From Eucommia ulmoides (taxonomy: Eukaryota; Streptophyta; Magnoliopsida; Garryales; Eucommiaceae), in the NCBI GenBank assembly GCA_016647705.1, contig CM028326.1:26970901-27034900 (forward strand): a DNA stretch of 64,000 nt. Reading direction: 5' to 3'. Every line of letters begins with the position of its first letter. Position 1 is the first letter of the stretch. Below, piece after piece: positions 11,761 to 25,200 of the stretch. The notes under the pieces were generated by a model, which saw only the letters and a list, made by a program, of their open reading frames with translations, searched no databases and was not told the origin of the DNA. Position numbers and translations under genes: made by a program.

Positions 11761-13039
11761 GTAAGTGGATATACACGTTTGATTTTATCAAGAATACTCT
11801 AACCAAACTTATTTGCTTAAGCAAGTTTAGTGTTAATGTTTACTTTATCAGTCCAAAATATAAGAAAATATATCATATATGTGCCAGTCCTACTCGTAAC
11901 AAAGAAGATGAAAATGTTTATGAAGAATGTGCACACTTATCCTCGAAAGAATAAAGGTCCCCTTTTATTCCGACTTTTAGCCACAAGGGTCTCGACGGAG
12001 TAATATATATAAGGTGCCAGTCCTAATCATAACTAAGAAGACGAAAATATTTCTGAAAAATGTGCACACTTATCCTCAAAGGTATAAAGGTCCTTACTTT
12101 ATTCCGAATTTTAGCCATAAGGGGTCTAGATGTGATAGTATATAGGGTGCTAGTCTACAAGCCCGAGACTTAGTTCCAGGTTGTGATCTAGGCTAGTGCG
12201 AAAAAGTAAATGTTAGTTATTAGTAATTAGTAGTTAGTAGTCCTTCATTGGAAATTTGTTTTAGATTCATTGAAGTTCGGTTTCATGTGTTCTTGACAGA
12301 GCAAAAAGTGCTATACACAAATCATAGTGTTGTTGATACGAACTATGATATTTATACTATGTACATGATCTAAGCCTCTAAGAACTACTCAAATATACTA
12401 TATACAAATAATATAAAGGTATTTAAACAAAATCAAAGAAGAATTGAGAGGACTCACCTAACTTAGGGACTTAGGGGAGTAGTCTTTCCCTATATGTTTT
12501 TTCTTCTTCTCCTTTTTTGATCTTCTTGGTTGTTCCTCCACAATTTCTTGAAATCTTATTTTAAGAATCTCAAGAACACCTTTTTAGAGCCTTCCTGGCA
12601 AAATTTAAGTATGTTTATGGAGTGTATTACTTAGGAGATCCCAAGACCCGAGAGAGAATTTCGAGCCTAGATAGAGAAGGGAAGTGTCCAAGCATGTTTC
12701 TGAATGAGACCAGACTAGTATTTATAGGCACAAAGTACCCTACGCATTGGAGAATGTGTAGGCTTCCCTAGCCTACTGCTCATGGTGTGTTTAGGCTGGC
12801 TATAACACTTTAATATCATTTAATGTTAGAGTGAGAGCCATGTGATGAAGATTTTACTTAGATTTCTCAGGTAATCATTAGATTTGCTAATGATTACCAA
12901 ATCTTGCAAATATCTTGGCCATTAATGCCTTATTTAAGGCTTTCACATGGGCCATTAAATGCTCATTTAATGCATTTGATATATTTTGGTTTGGTTTGTT
13001 TGGTAAGTACTAGTTACTTGATTTGTAAAATATCTTCTA

Positions 13040-13560
13040 TATTAAATGTTATTTAATGCATACATTTGATGTAGTCATTTGTGGCTATTCAAATTATTTG
13101 ACACCATGATTTGGCATTGATTTGAAGTGTATTTAATGCATCGATAGGATGAAAATTGGCCCAATTAGCTTTGTCATCGTTGTTACTTTCAAGTAACTAG
13201 ATTGCCTTTAAGATATTTTGGTAAAAATATCTTCTCAATTTAATGTCATTAAATGCATACATTGAATGGAGTAATTAGTGGTCATTCAAGACATTAATGC
13301 CATGACTTGACCATGACTTGATGGGTCTTAAATGCTTTGATGTGATGAAAATCGATTTGGTTAGTTTTGTAACCGTTAATTACTTCCAAATAACTAAGTT
13401 GCCATCAAGATATTTGCTAGGAAAATCTTCACAGGATCTATTCATTAAATGCTCTCATTAATGAGACATTAAATGCTTGATCAAACCATGATTTGATGGG
13501 TTTTGAATGCTTGATATGATAGAAACCGGTTTGGTGGATTTCTGGCTTAATCCAGACTTT
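13040..13560. repeat. Diverged ~200-bp tandem repeats in the solo LTR
   Basis: Blocks starting near 13048, 13252 and 13446 share AAATGCATACATT..., ...CATGATTTGATGGGTTTTGAATGC and ...GATGAAAATCGGTTTGGTTAG-like segments in the same order. Confidence 0.5.
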
Positions 13561-14269
13561 GACTTGATCTTTTTGTAGATTAGTATTGTAACCAAGACAT
13601 TAAAAGAAATATTTTTGGTATCAATTAGACAAAACCTACAATAGTAAAAATTTCAAGAGTCAAAAGGAGAAACAAAGATAATTTGTGAAATTTTCTTAAA
13701 TTAAAAGGGTAGTAACTAATTTAATCATATTAAAAGTGATTTTCTTGAAAAATCAACCTTTAATATTGTCATTTTAGTCCCCATTAACTTTAGAAATTTT
13801 GAGGTTAATTCGAAACTTTTACTTATACCGAATTCAATCAAATTGATAATTTTATGCTTTCTTATGTTTTTTTCGGGTTTTTTTTGGTAGTATCCAATGT
13901 AATCTAAGATAGAAATTCGTTTCCCTTAAATTTCAATTTAAAGTTTATTTAAACTTGTACTTTAGATTAGATACTTAAATGGGTGATACAAAATACGGTG
14001 TCTACAAATCAAATGCCATTAATTTGCCTATAAAATGGGGCTATTTTTCTTAAGGGCAGGAGGGATCATTAATTCTCTCTTTCTAAACTTGAAAAACTCT
14101 CTCAGGTTTCTGTAATTCTTAAGCTTTTTCACCTCTCAAACACCTTAAAAAATCTATCAAAAATTCCTCAAAAGGCTATCTTGACACTTTTTATAAAGAG
14201 TTCAAATGTTACAAGAACAATCAAACAAAGAAAAAGAAGAGAAAGTAGAAAAAAGAGGTAACATTACTA

Positions 14270-15210
14270 AAAGCATCTCCAACGGTTGTTCTATATGGTG
14301 TGCCATCTCAGAAATGGCTTTTTTGAAGCTAAAAAATAGTTCCAAGGGCTGTTGTTTCTGGTGTGCCAAAAATGGCACACCAGGTCTGTTGTGCTATATT
14401 TGGTACGGTCTTCAGCCTGTGCCATTTGACTGTTGGAGTAGCAACAGCTACTTCAACGATCTAAAATCTCAAATGAAAAAAAATCAAAAGCCACAAATCT
14501 CAAATAAACAAATGAAAATCAAAATCAAACCAGATTTGTGTCGCAATCGCAAGCCTCCATCACCATCTGAATCGCACCCAGATCTCGAATCGCCTTTAAA
14601 TCGCTACCGTCTTCACCATCTAAATTGCAATCTGAATTGCAACCCTAGGCACCACATTCGCCATCGCCATCGCCATCGCAAGCCTTTATCGTAGAGTGAT
14701 GTGAATCACCTCCGTCGATTCTTCTCTCTCGAAGCCTCTGAATCGGAAACCGATCAGAGCCTCCATCGCAAAATCGCCTCTGAATCGTTCTTTTCTCTCT
14801 ATATCTCCATGTATTGTGATTAGGGATTTATTAGGCAATTGGGTTGTGAACCACACTCTCTATATCTCTATGTATTGATTAGGGATTTAGGCAATTAGGT
14901 TGGAACCACTTTCTCAATATCTCTATGTATTGTTAATTAGGGATTTGGATTGGGCTGGGAATTAGGCTACTGGGTTTGGGCGATTTGGGTTGGGATTAGT
15001 CTATAAATTATAATTGGTGTAGTGTATTTTAATTTTTGTTTACTTGGGTTAATTTAGTTTAATTTTTACGCTTTAATTTAAAACTAAAAATTAATATTTA
15101 GCGGTTAAATTAAAATCTCAAAATTCAATTAAATCAATTTGTCAAATTTATTTTTTTAATAATAAAAAAAATAGTACACCCAAATAGCATATCGATTGGA
15201 GTGTTTTTTT
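14270..15210. mobile_element. Putative non-autonomous DNA transposon (GAGCATCTCCAA-type ends)
   Basis: The left part reads AAGCATCTCCAACGGTTG with repeated TGGTGTGCCA motifs, the type of end found on several plant non-autonomous elements. The right part (15170-15210) carries GTACACCCAAATAGC ... GATTGGAGTG, a degenerate inverted match. The open frame 14206-14694 lies inside it and is not a recognised protein. 14812-14950 has three tandem ~65 bp copies of TCTCTATGTATTG...ATTAGGGATTTA. No TSD was established. Confidence 0.35.
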
Positions 15211-15251
15211 TTTTTTTTTTTTTTTTTGTGTGCACCATTTGGACAGATAGC

Positions 15252-16248
15252 TAGGGGTGTGCATGGGTCAAAACCCGCCCGTTTGGCCCTAACTCGACAC
15301 TCGACCCGCAACTGTCGGGTTTGAAATTTTCAGATCTGCTGTCAATCGAAAGGAGGGATAATCCGACGGTGTCGGGTGTCATCGGATTTCGGTCGGAGAA
15401 CAGTTGGGTGAGGTCAGTTGAAGAAACAAAATCGAGATAGATTCAACATAAACAAAACATGCTAGAACAAAATAGATTTAACATAAACAAAGCATGCCAT
15501 AACAAAAATAAACAAGGAATTAGAACAAAACTTTCACATACCTGCAGGTCCTGCACAGTACTCATACCTCACGTTTTTGTTAATAACTACTAGTGAAACC
15601 GCGTTTCAATCCTTGCAGCACTATAGAAACGACAGCACGTGCTCTAACATCTCTTCCGAAAACGCATACGCCATCGGAGACCCCCCCTCTCTCTTTAAAA
15701 CCAAATGGAGACTCCATGGATATGTTCAATGCTTGTGTGTAGTGCTTCTATATCTTCGCTACCTGTTGATTCTTCAAGTAATATGTTCAGTGCTTGTGTG
15801 TTGGCCGCCAAACCCTACCAAAAATCCTACTGTTAGTAGGAGCATGTTTATACAATAAAAAAGAGTCTTGGAGTTGGAGCATAGTGATTGACTTGGATTG
15901 GTTTAGGTGAGAGGGACCAAGAGAGAGGGGAGTATGTAAGAAGAGGCACTGTGCATGTGTCTGGGGCAGTGTGCGCCAACAGTGGACGTCATATTAAATT
16001 ATGGAATGGGGTTTAGTGGAAGCATCTCAATTCCGCAACATGAATTATTCAAATTTCAAGCAGTCCACGGTCGATTCGGGTGTGGACGGTTAGACGTGGA
16101 GTAAATCCGATATCCGACCCGAATAACTAAAAAATACATTATTTCACCCGACATTCAACCCGTTTACTTCCTTACCCGATCAAAATGGGTGCCGGTTGGG
16201 CGGTTGACACGAACGGGTTCGGGTATGCGGGTTTAATGCACACCCCTA
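15252..16248. mobile_element. Non-autonomous hAT-like element
   Basis: Inverted ends TAGGGGTGTGCAT (15252-15264) and ATGCACACCCCTA (16236-16248), followed inward by GGGTC/CCCGC-rich sequence (CGACCCG, GGGTTCGGGT). A related copy with a perfect 8 bp TSD is at 54620-55255. This copy's flanking 8-mers (CAGATAGC and CGTACACC) do not match, so it is older or rearranged. No transposase is encoded. Confidence 0.6.
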
Positions 16249-16621
16249 CGTACACCAAATTTTAAAAGAAGTAAAAAAGTTTAATAATTAGTAAACTCTT
16301 AATGGTGTCGGTTATTTAGCTCAGGCGCCAACGGATCGTTCTTACACGGCGCCGCTTCAGCTTCAGCTTCAGCCCGATCACGAAGCCAGAAGGTAGTATC
16401 TGAAGGAATCTCGAGGTATAATCGAACGGTCAATATTAGACTCCTCCCCTCACGGTCCACATGTGTACTCATTTGCTTTCCATTCCATGGCTTCTGATTC
16501 CAAAAGGGAAAAAATATTCAATTTATCTTCTTTCTTTCTCTTTTGGTTCTCTCTCTTTTAGTTCATGCAATTGTTGAGCTCTTGAATCTCGACCCGAAAT
16601 CGCTTTTGATTCTTCAACACA

Positions 16622-19600
16622 ATGGACAATATGCATTTTATCAAGCAAGAATTTTTGGAGCAATCGGGCGTTCCCGAGCCGATTAGGAAACCTTTTTCGT
16701 CGCATCCGGTCTCAGTAATCGATCTCAGCAGCAGTGATTCCGATTCCGATGACTCGTCGAGCTCTGCCGGCGAAGGCGGCGGAATTGTTGCACGGAAGAG
16801 GTCAAGGGGTTCTGCTGGGGGCAAAGGTGGCGTATTGAACAAGAAGAAGAAGTTGGAGGAACTGGGTGTCATTCTGCCGGAGGGGTTCCTTGATCCACTG
16901 CCGCCAAAGGAGGCGGCGGTGTCTTTGCCGTTGGTGCCGGCGGAGGCGGTGGTTCCTCCGCAGAATCTCTCTGGGTCGAATGGGAAAGCGAATGTTGGGA
17001 GGCGTGAGGACGGCATGACGGATTCTCAGGGTTGTAAGCAGTTCTGGAAGGCTGGTGATTTTGAGGGACCTCCAAGTGGGGATTGGGATATATCTACTGG
17101 TAATCATTGCTTATGTTGTGTTTAATTATCTTGCTTGTTGTCACAGTTTTAATTTTCGACTAACAATTTTCGCACCTGCGATGGCATGAACTAAAAGAGA
17201 TTTCGGGTTCCTATAAGTCTTGGATGCTCGGTCCTATAAGGCCTGGATCACAGTATCTTTTGTCATTTGGATTTTCACCCTTTCTTTTTTTGCCTTTTGG
17301 AATTTGAAATTGCCCCCCTGCCATGTTTGTGGGATAATCAAAGTTCTACTTAGATAAACCTTATGAACTTTTATAGTGTGTGATAGAATATAGAATAGTG
17401 CATGACACCATCATGCAAGATAATGTGGTTTTATGCCATGCTGGTCAACCACTTATGCCATATAATTATTTTGCCCAGTGATAGAGAAATATAGAGAACT
17501 TAAGAAAGATTTTTCATAGGAATTTTTGGGATTTAGAAAAACATTATGATAGAGCAACCGTAGGATTAAAGTGAGGAGTAATGTGTCGGGTTTAGAAAAG
17601 ATACCAATATATAATGTTTATATTGATAAGATTAAGGATGTGTTTGATAAAATAATCTATAGTTTTCATATGATAGGAGGTGGTGCGTGTATATTTTCTG
17701 ATTAACCTAGGCTTTTGTTTTTGGGTTTTGTGTTAATTTCTTGTCCCTTTGCTCTAGGGATGGATGAAATTATGCTATATATTGGAGTTCCATGGTGATG
17801 TTGCTTGCAGATGATAAATATTACTTGTGGGTAAAACTAGGGCAAGCCTTAACAAGTAGGTTAAAATCTCGAGTTCAAGTGTTTTGGCATTATTAGGACT
17901 AGTCACTAAACATAATACAAGCATTGTAATGTTAGTAATGCGGATAGAGATGAGGAGGTGATAGCAATTGGAGATGATGAGGTACCCTTGGGTTAATTAT
18001 CTGATATACTTGCTTTCTACAATAGAATTTAGGGAAATTGAGATATTGACTTTTTTGCAAATTGAAGTTACACAAGATGGTTAAAGAGAAGAAGTGCACC
18101 AGCTGTTATATGTTAGATACTGTTGAAAATGAAGAGGAAAATTTACAATATTTTGCTATAAGACCAACAATCTTATAAGAATTGGAATGTTTAACATTAA
18201 ACTAGAAGCAATTGTGTGGCTAAAATAGAAAACTCAAGTTATATAAGTAGTTATACAAGTATAAATAACATTAGGAATGAGCATACAAGAGAGAGAATGA
18301 GAGTTACACACATTGTGGATAAGATGAGGGCATTGTTTAAGATTTTTAGGCATGTAGGTAGAAGACCTGATGATGTGCAGTGGAAGATGATGGTCTTACA
18401 AGAGGGAGGAGAAAACTTGGAAATTGAAAATTAACTAGCAGTTTTTGTAAATATCACGGGGTTTTGCTAGAACAAGCTTTATGGCTTAAACATTTTCACA
18501 TAGCCGACTTTCCTTAAATGAGACAAAGACTTTGTTGTTGTAGACTATTAGCTCATCAAGAACAATATGTATTTGTATGAGGGTAATATGGTAGAGTTTG
18601 ACATCCATTCATTTCCATCCTTCCAATAAAGCAAAACGAAACCCAAGTTTCTGTCGTTAGTTTTCACTTTCCCATGCATTGCAATCTTAGTAAATACTAG
18701 GAGAGATGATGGAGTGGTAAAAGTTAGAGATTAGGAGGTCCTTAGGGTTGGTCAATTTAGAATTTTTTCTTTTTCTTTTGACCATATTTCGATTGTTAAT
18801 ACGATATATAAGGACCTTTGCTACAACGAGTATTGCACCCTTGATCATGAGATATCGATTGCTTGTTGAACCCTATGAATTACATGAAAGTAGGATCCCC
18901 AATTCGGAGATTCAGTGCAATGTCGAAATCAAACTCATAGTGTCAAAGCAGGATGGATGTGGAGAGTTGTAGTGTGTGATCTTAAGATAACATTAAGTTG
19001 AAAGGGAAATTCTACAAGATTGCAATAAGATCGGCAATTCTATATGTTTTAGGATGTTGGGTGGTAAACTAGAATCATGTGTTCAAAAAGTACTTGTGGA
19101 GGAGATGAGGTTGTTGAGGTGGATGAGTGTCAAGACGAGAATGTATAAAATTGAAGAAGTTAGGAATAACACCCATTCAGGAGAAGATGAGAGAAAATCG
19201 CTTACGATAGCTCAAACATGTGTATAGAAGACTCATAGAGACACTCGTGAAATGTGATTTAATTAAGTGGAGGGTGCTCAAGAGGGAGAGATAGGCGTAA
19301 TAAAATTTGGAACTAGACAATTAGAAAGGATTTGATGACCTTGAACTTGCTGGGGATGACCTTGGAAGTTGGAACGATCTTTATGGCGCAAACGGATTCG
19401 TATAGCCGGCCTTGCTTAATGAAACAAAAACTTTGTTGTTGTTGTTGATGTAGTTTTCCCTTTACCATCATTATACTGCCCACATGCACACTTTCCTTTC
19501 TATTGTAAAGATGCAATCTCGTCTCGTTCCCACTAGCCTTTTTTGTGAGTGAAGTAATAAATCCGTTTCACATAAGAGTGGAGTTATTAGAGAGATGTGA

Positions 19601-22248
19601 GGATCAGCACCAATTGAGGATAAAAAAAATAAAAAAAATTGTTTTAGATGGTTTTGGGCATGAACTTAAAGACCTACACAAGCACCGATTAGGAGGGAGA
19701 CGATTAGGAATATTTGATTGCATTGAACTCCACGTATTGGATGGCCTTAGAATGTTCTCTATCGCAATATGGAATTCCTGTTTTAGGGTCTACTTAAGTG
19801 AGACAAAAGCTTTGTTGTTGATGTTTTTTGTATAAGAACGAATCAAAGTTGGCATGGTAGATTGGATCATGAGCAAAAGTTCCCATGTCACATTGAAGAG
19901 ATTGAATGAGTATCAAAGTAACTGGTCCTTTGTATATTTCTATCATGAGCAATTAATTTACATGTACTAACCACAAGAAATACAAAAGACACTCAATGTG
20001 AGAGATTGCTGCTTGTATTGTTGGGACACTTCCAGGAATGATGTTCTCGGAATTTCATTTAGAATTTTCCGATGCTGGTCGAAAACTTGCATGATAGTGT
20101 GACTTTTCACTTTGTTAGGCGTTATGCATGTCCACATCACAAAATTTTCTGATAACCGGTAAACTTGCCATGGCAAGCGTTTCATTTTGTTTTCTTCCAT
20201 CTGTGTAGGTGGCATGGATCATGTCAGGGTTCACCCCAAGTTCCTCCATTCCAATGCAACCAGTCATAAATGGGTTCTGGGTGGTAAGCTTCTTAATATT
20301 TCCGCAGGACCTTGGTCCTTCATGACCTTGATCCTTCATGTTTCTTTACTTTGTCTCATATATGATTCACTTTTATGTTGCACGACCTGTTTTCTATTCA
20401 TTAATCTGTTTGTGTCATTTCACTTTTACAGCTTTTGCTGAACTTCTGGACAATTCAATGGATGAGGTATGTTCTGTGGTGGTGTTTCTAATCTTTGTGT
20501 AGCTTAGCCGTTGCTTTTACATGTTCCCCTTTTAATAACTGTTCTCTTAAATTACTTTCTTTTTTTCCTTTCGATATTAGGTGTGCAGTGGAGCTACTTA
20601 TGTTAACATGGACATGATAAGAAATAAGAAAGATGGTAACAAAATGTTGCTGATTGAAGGTATTAAACATTTTGTGTTTAGTGATTGATGTTTTCGATTG
20701 ACTTCAATAACTTTATATCTGACTTTGGCTCCCTCCCTTCCCCCCGCTTAATGTCAATGAACATATTATCTGTTTGTTTTTATATTTATTGCCTGGGCTT
20801 ATAATTTTCTGTTTTCCAAGGGTATTTGAGGCTATTTTTTCAGGGGAAAATATCAATTCAGCTACCTAGCATTTCTTTATCTGTATTTCTTTCATGGTTT
20901 CATGGGTAGAAAGTCGCATGCGCATTGCTTCTGCTTGCTTCTGTGGTGTAGTGCTTTGGTTGTGGATTGCCTGGTTCAATTCATGCCTATGTTTGCAATA
21001 ATCCAAACTTCAGTTTTTCATCTGTTTACCTCTCCTGGGGGCGAGAAGGATTTTTACTATCCAAAATGGGGAACATTGTTTCAAGATGACCTTCGAAGTT
21101 GGGGAAGACTGAGTTGGAATGGGTTGGGGCAGTTTGAATAATTTTCAACGTTTTATGCATGAATTTATTTTGTTTGGCAAAACTATTTAGCTTTTAACAT
21201 AAGCTCTTTTTCACGACTTCGTCAATTTATATGGGCTTTTGTCTGTGTATTGTTTCTGTTTTTGGCTGTTTTGACACATCATTATTTTATCATACTTCTT
21301 TTGCAATTTTTCTGAGTTACAATGCCACATTTACAATCTTTACTTGTAGATAATGGTGGCGGGATGGATCCAGATAAGATGCGACAATGCATGTCTCTTG
21401 GGTATTCTGCCAAAAGCAAAATAGCAGATACTATTGGACAATGTAAGATTTGAGTCTTATCATGGAGTTGCATTTGGTGTTACTAATTGATGGCTGCATG
21501 TCTCATCTCTGCCCCCTCCCTAACCATATGTTTTTCTTGTTAGATGGGAATGGTTTTAAGACTAGCACCATGAGGCTTGGGGCTGATGTTATAGTGTTCT
21601 CCCGTTGTGCTGGGATAGATGGAAAGAGGTTTGTAGTTCCAAATTTTCTTGTTGCCACTGACATTTATATTTATTTGTATAAGATGTTTTATGATTAGCT
21701 TATCCTAAAACATAGATTTGTTTCTCTATCTATTAAACTTATAAATGGTAAGCCTTGGGGTACTACGGTACGGTTGCTCCATCGTGACCTGGAGGTCCCG
21801 GTTTCAAATCTTGGAAACAACTTCTCTGTATATAAGGCTGCGTACATCTGACTCTCCCTAGACCTCGCAATGGCAGGAGCCTTCGTGGACTGGGTTGCCA
21901 TTTTTTTTATCTGTTAAACTATGAAATACCTTGCAATTTGGTGCTTATTGGTTTGTCGAGTATGTCTTAGAATTTTAAGTTGATGGCTAGCTAACAAAAA
22001 ATCCTTCTGCCTTTATTGTCAGGGTTTATTGTTCTTATTTCCTCATTTTTTTATTGTTATTGATTCAACCTATGTGGATGTTCTCTTCTCCCTTTATGGT
22101 TCTACTTTCTTATTTCCTCGTTATTATTGTTATTGATTTAACCTATGTGAATGTATTCTTAGGGCCACACAAAGCATTGGATTATTGTCCTATACATTTT
22201 TAAGGAGCACAGGGAAAGAAGATATTGTAGTACCAATGGTAATAATGC

Positions 22249-22287
<39 letters not shown>

Positions 22288-25200
22288 ATTGAATATCAAA
22301 TATAATTAATAGAGGGTGGGCCTTGGATATAATGGTAAGATTGCTCCATTGTTACTTGGATGTCCTGGGTTCAAATCTTGGAAACAACCTCTTTTATAAA
22401 AAAAGGACAGCTCAGTGCATTAAGGGGAGCCTTCATGCACTAGGTTGTCCTTTTTTTATCAAACATAATTAATCATATCAGTATTGAAGTGAAGTGAAGC
22501 AAACATTTATTTGCTCGCCATCATTTTTCTATGAAACATCATTGTCCTCTCCAATTTTGGCAAGACCGATGTTATACTTTGTAGAATCTTTTATAGCTGA
22601 TCTCGGGATGCACTTCTGTAACATAAGAGTATAGTGCAATGTTATTTGGTCACAGTTGTACACATGTTTCTTTTTATGTTTCTAATTTATGTGATTGTGT
22701 TGACTGATGAAATGAGCAGCTTGACTATGAAAGAAGGGGACTTGGATGGAATAAAATAATACGATCATCAGCAGCTGATTGGAATAGAAATGTTGAGGCT
22801 GTAGTGCAGTGGTCTCCTTTTTCAAGTGAAGCTGATCTTCTTCGACAGGTGACTCTTCACTTTTTTAAAATAAATAAATAAATAAATCATTTTATACTTT
22901 TTGGGGTTTCAATGGATTTTTTGGCCTTCTGGTTGGATAACTGTTAGTTGTTCAATATAAATGCAATTGAGAGACCAATGTGTGACCTAGAACCTCATAC
23001 ACTAAGGACCGGTGAATGTGTTGTATCTAGCCATCCCACTCCTCAAATGAGAAATGTTCTAATTTGAAAATTGTTTTTTCTTTTTTTTTTTTTTAATATG
23101 TATAAGGTAACATTTGCGATGTGCGTGCTCAATTGGGGAGCTATGGACTGAAATGTTTAGGTGGCATTTAGTTAGTTTTTCTGTTTATGTTTTTAGAAAA
23201 CTTGAAACCTAAACGGAAAATTAGAAACGAATAACAATATTTTTCTTCTAAAAATTTGGGAGCAGTTTTTTGCCACAAAAGTAAAAAAAACAAAAAAAAA
23301 AAAACAGAAACCTAACTTAATGCCTTTGGGCTACTTTGGTTTTCAAATCAATTTTTTTTTATTTTTTTTTTGAAAATGGTGAAAACTTGTATGGTTTGAT
23401 TAAAAAGTATTGGCTTAGAATCTTTATTAATAATATGACCTGATTAATTGAAATTTTGAAAAATGTGAGGAGAAAAGAGAAATGTGATGCTATTGATTGA
23501 AAATGTTTGCGAGAGTGAATGAGAGACAAGAGAAAGATATATATATATATATATATATCAATCATTCAGGGGTTAGAAATAGTTAAAAAAGTGAGATGTT
23601 TTTTGGAAATAATATCTTTTGAAGTAATGAAGATGCAGCATTAGGATAAGCTGACGTGGTGGAGTGGGAATTTTTTTAAATTATTATTATTTACATGCGA
23701 TAGTCTGTGGTGATAGGAGCCACTAAGTGGCTTGTGGGGATCAGTTCATAACAATTCACTTTCTAATATAATCACCTAGCATCTGCTAAGATTTGAACTC
23801 CGCACCTTTCACAAGAGAAAGTGGGTAGCGATGAACTCTTTGAAGGGTATATTCATGATTAATTATGTAGATTAACTTTTTAGTCACTTATTTTTCTTTC
23901 CTCATTGTTCATTGTGATTTTAGTGGAAGACTTATATTTAGTTTTATTGCATTTTTAATTAATCTCAAAAATGTTTCTCTTTGATAGTTCAATCAGATGC
24001 AAGATCATGGTACGCGCATTATTATATACAATCTTTGGGAGGATGACCAAGGACTTCTTGAACTCGATTTTGATACTGATCCACATGTAATTCATTTTGC
24101 ACTTGGCCCTTTTTTCATCTCATGGACATGGCTTCAGTTATTTCTTTAATAATCTAACCTTTTTGTATTATATTGTGATTGCAGGACATCCAAATTAGAG
24201 GTGTCAATAGAGATGAGAAGAACATCGAAATGGCAAAGCAATATCCGAACTCCAGGCACTTCTTGACATATAGGCATTCATTAAGGGTAACACGTGCTAT
24301 ATCGTTGCAAACTTGCGTCTTAAATACGAGTCAAAATAGTTTTGTCCTCCTCATGACAATACTAGTGGTTAACATGATCGTCACCTTCATCTTCATTATC
24401 TGTTTCTTTTAGGGTACGTTTGGTTGGAAGGATGGAAAAGAAAAATGAGAGGATAATATTTTTATCCATTGTGAAAGGAAAATTGATTTTTCTACTTGTT
24501 TGGCTAGGAAAGAAAAATGAAAGGAGGGAAAATAATTTAATTTGATGTAATTTACTATTTTACTTTCATATATTACAAAAATAAATTAAAAATTCTATTA
24601 TCAAGGGTATAATCATAATTTTACTGATTCTCCCTCACTTTCCTTCATTGTCTTCCCAAATTTGTGTGAAAAAAAATTGCTCCGAAAGTTGTGCTTTTTC
24701 CTCCCATTTTCCATTCATAACAATTTTTTTTTTTTTTTGTCCTTTTCATTTTCCATCCTATTTTCCTTCTCATTTTCTTTTCCAACCTTTTTTCACCCAA
24801 CCAAACACACCATTAGGGTCTTATAAATTTTAATTTGTTATTAATAAGCTTGCTTCTTCACAACTGCCAGAGTTATGCATCAATTCTCTATCTCAGAATT
24901 CCTCCTGCCTTTCGGATTATTCTTCGTGGAAAAGACGTTGAGCACCATAACGTGGTAAACGATATGATGATGACGCAGGAAGTCACTTACCGCCCACAGC
25001 CTGGTACAGATGGGGTCCTGAAGGATTCAAATGTAATGATTTCTAAATTCAAGTCTGGTGTTTTACCTATTTGCTTTGTGATTTTGAGCATTAAGTGATT
25101 TACATTGTCATTTTTATAATCAGATGGTGGCCACTGTAACTATTGGATTCGTGAAGGATGCAAAAGATCATATCGATGTTCAAGGATTTAATGTTTATCA

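Larger units (their letters stand above)
10906..14006 (-). mobile_element. Solo LTR, 3.1 kb, Tat/Ogre-like (minus strand)
   Basis: Starts TGACGTACC and ends GTGTCTACA (TG..CA). It is flanked by AATAA (10901-10905) and AATCA (14007-14011), a TSD with one mismatch. The uninterrupted sibling copy at about 10719 contains AATCA once, which confirms the insertion. Read on minus it starts TGTAGACACCGTATTTTG and has a TATA box (GCCTATAAATAC, about 12731-12720) followed by a leader. No coding domains are inside, so it is a solo LTR. It contains three tandem 95 bp units and roughly 200 bp diverged repeats, listed separately. Confidence 0.75.
10658..14190 (+). repeat. LTR fragment with 178-bp tandem duplication, split by a later insertion
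   Basis: 10658-10835 (GATGTCATCATTAACTTGAG ... CCTATAAAATGGGG ... TCCTT) is followed directly by a second copy that starts at 10836. That copy is interrupted at 10901 and resumes at 14007 with AATCAAATGCCATTAATTTG, continuing to about 14190. The TATA-type motif CCTATAAAATGGGG occurs in both copies (about 10742 and 14023), suggesting a retrotransposon LTR or leader. Confidence 0.6.

Noticed and set aside
14206..14694. 162-residue ORF as a small gene
   Set aside because: Spans the end of an LTR fragment and the terminal sequence of a small DNA transposon; the C-terminus is a His/Arg simple repeat.
15252..16248. TSD for this hAT-like element
   Set aside because: The 8-mers next to the inverted ends (CAGATAGC, CGTACACC) do not match, so no TSD is claimed.
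21746..22457. tRNA-like box A and box B sequences as tRNA genes
   Set aside because: The cloverleaf is not maintained, and both copies have the SINE body, T-rich tail and TSDs.
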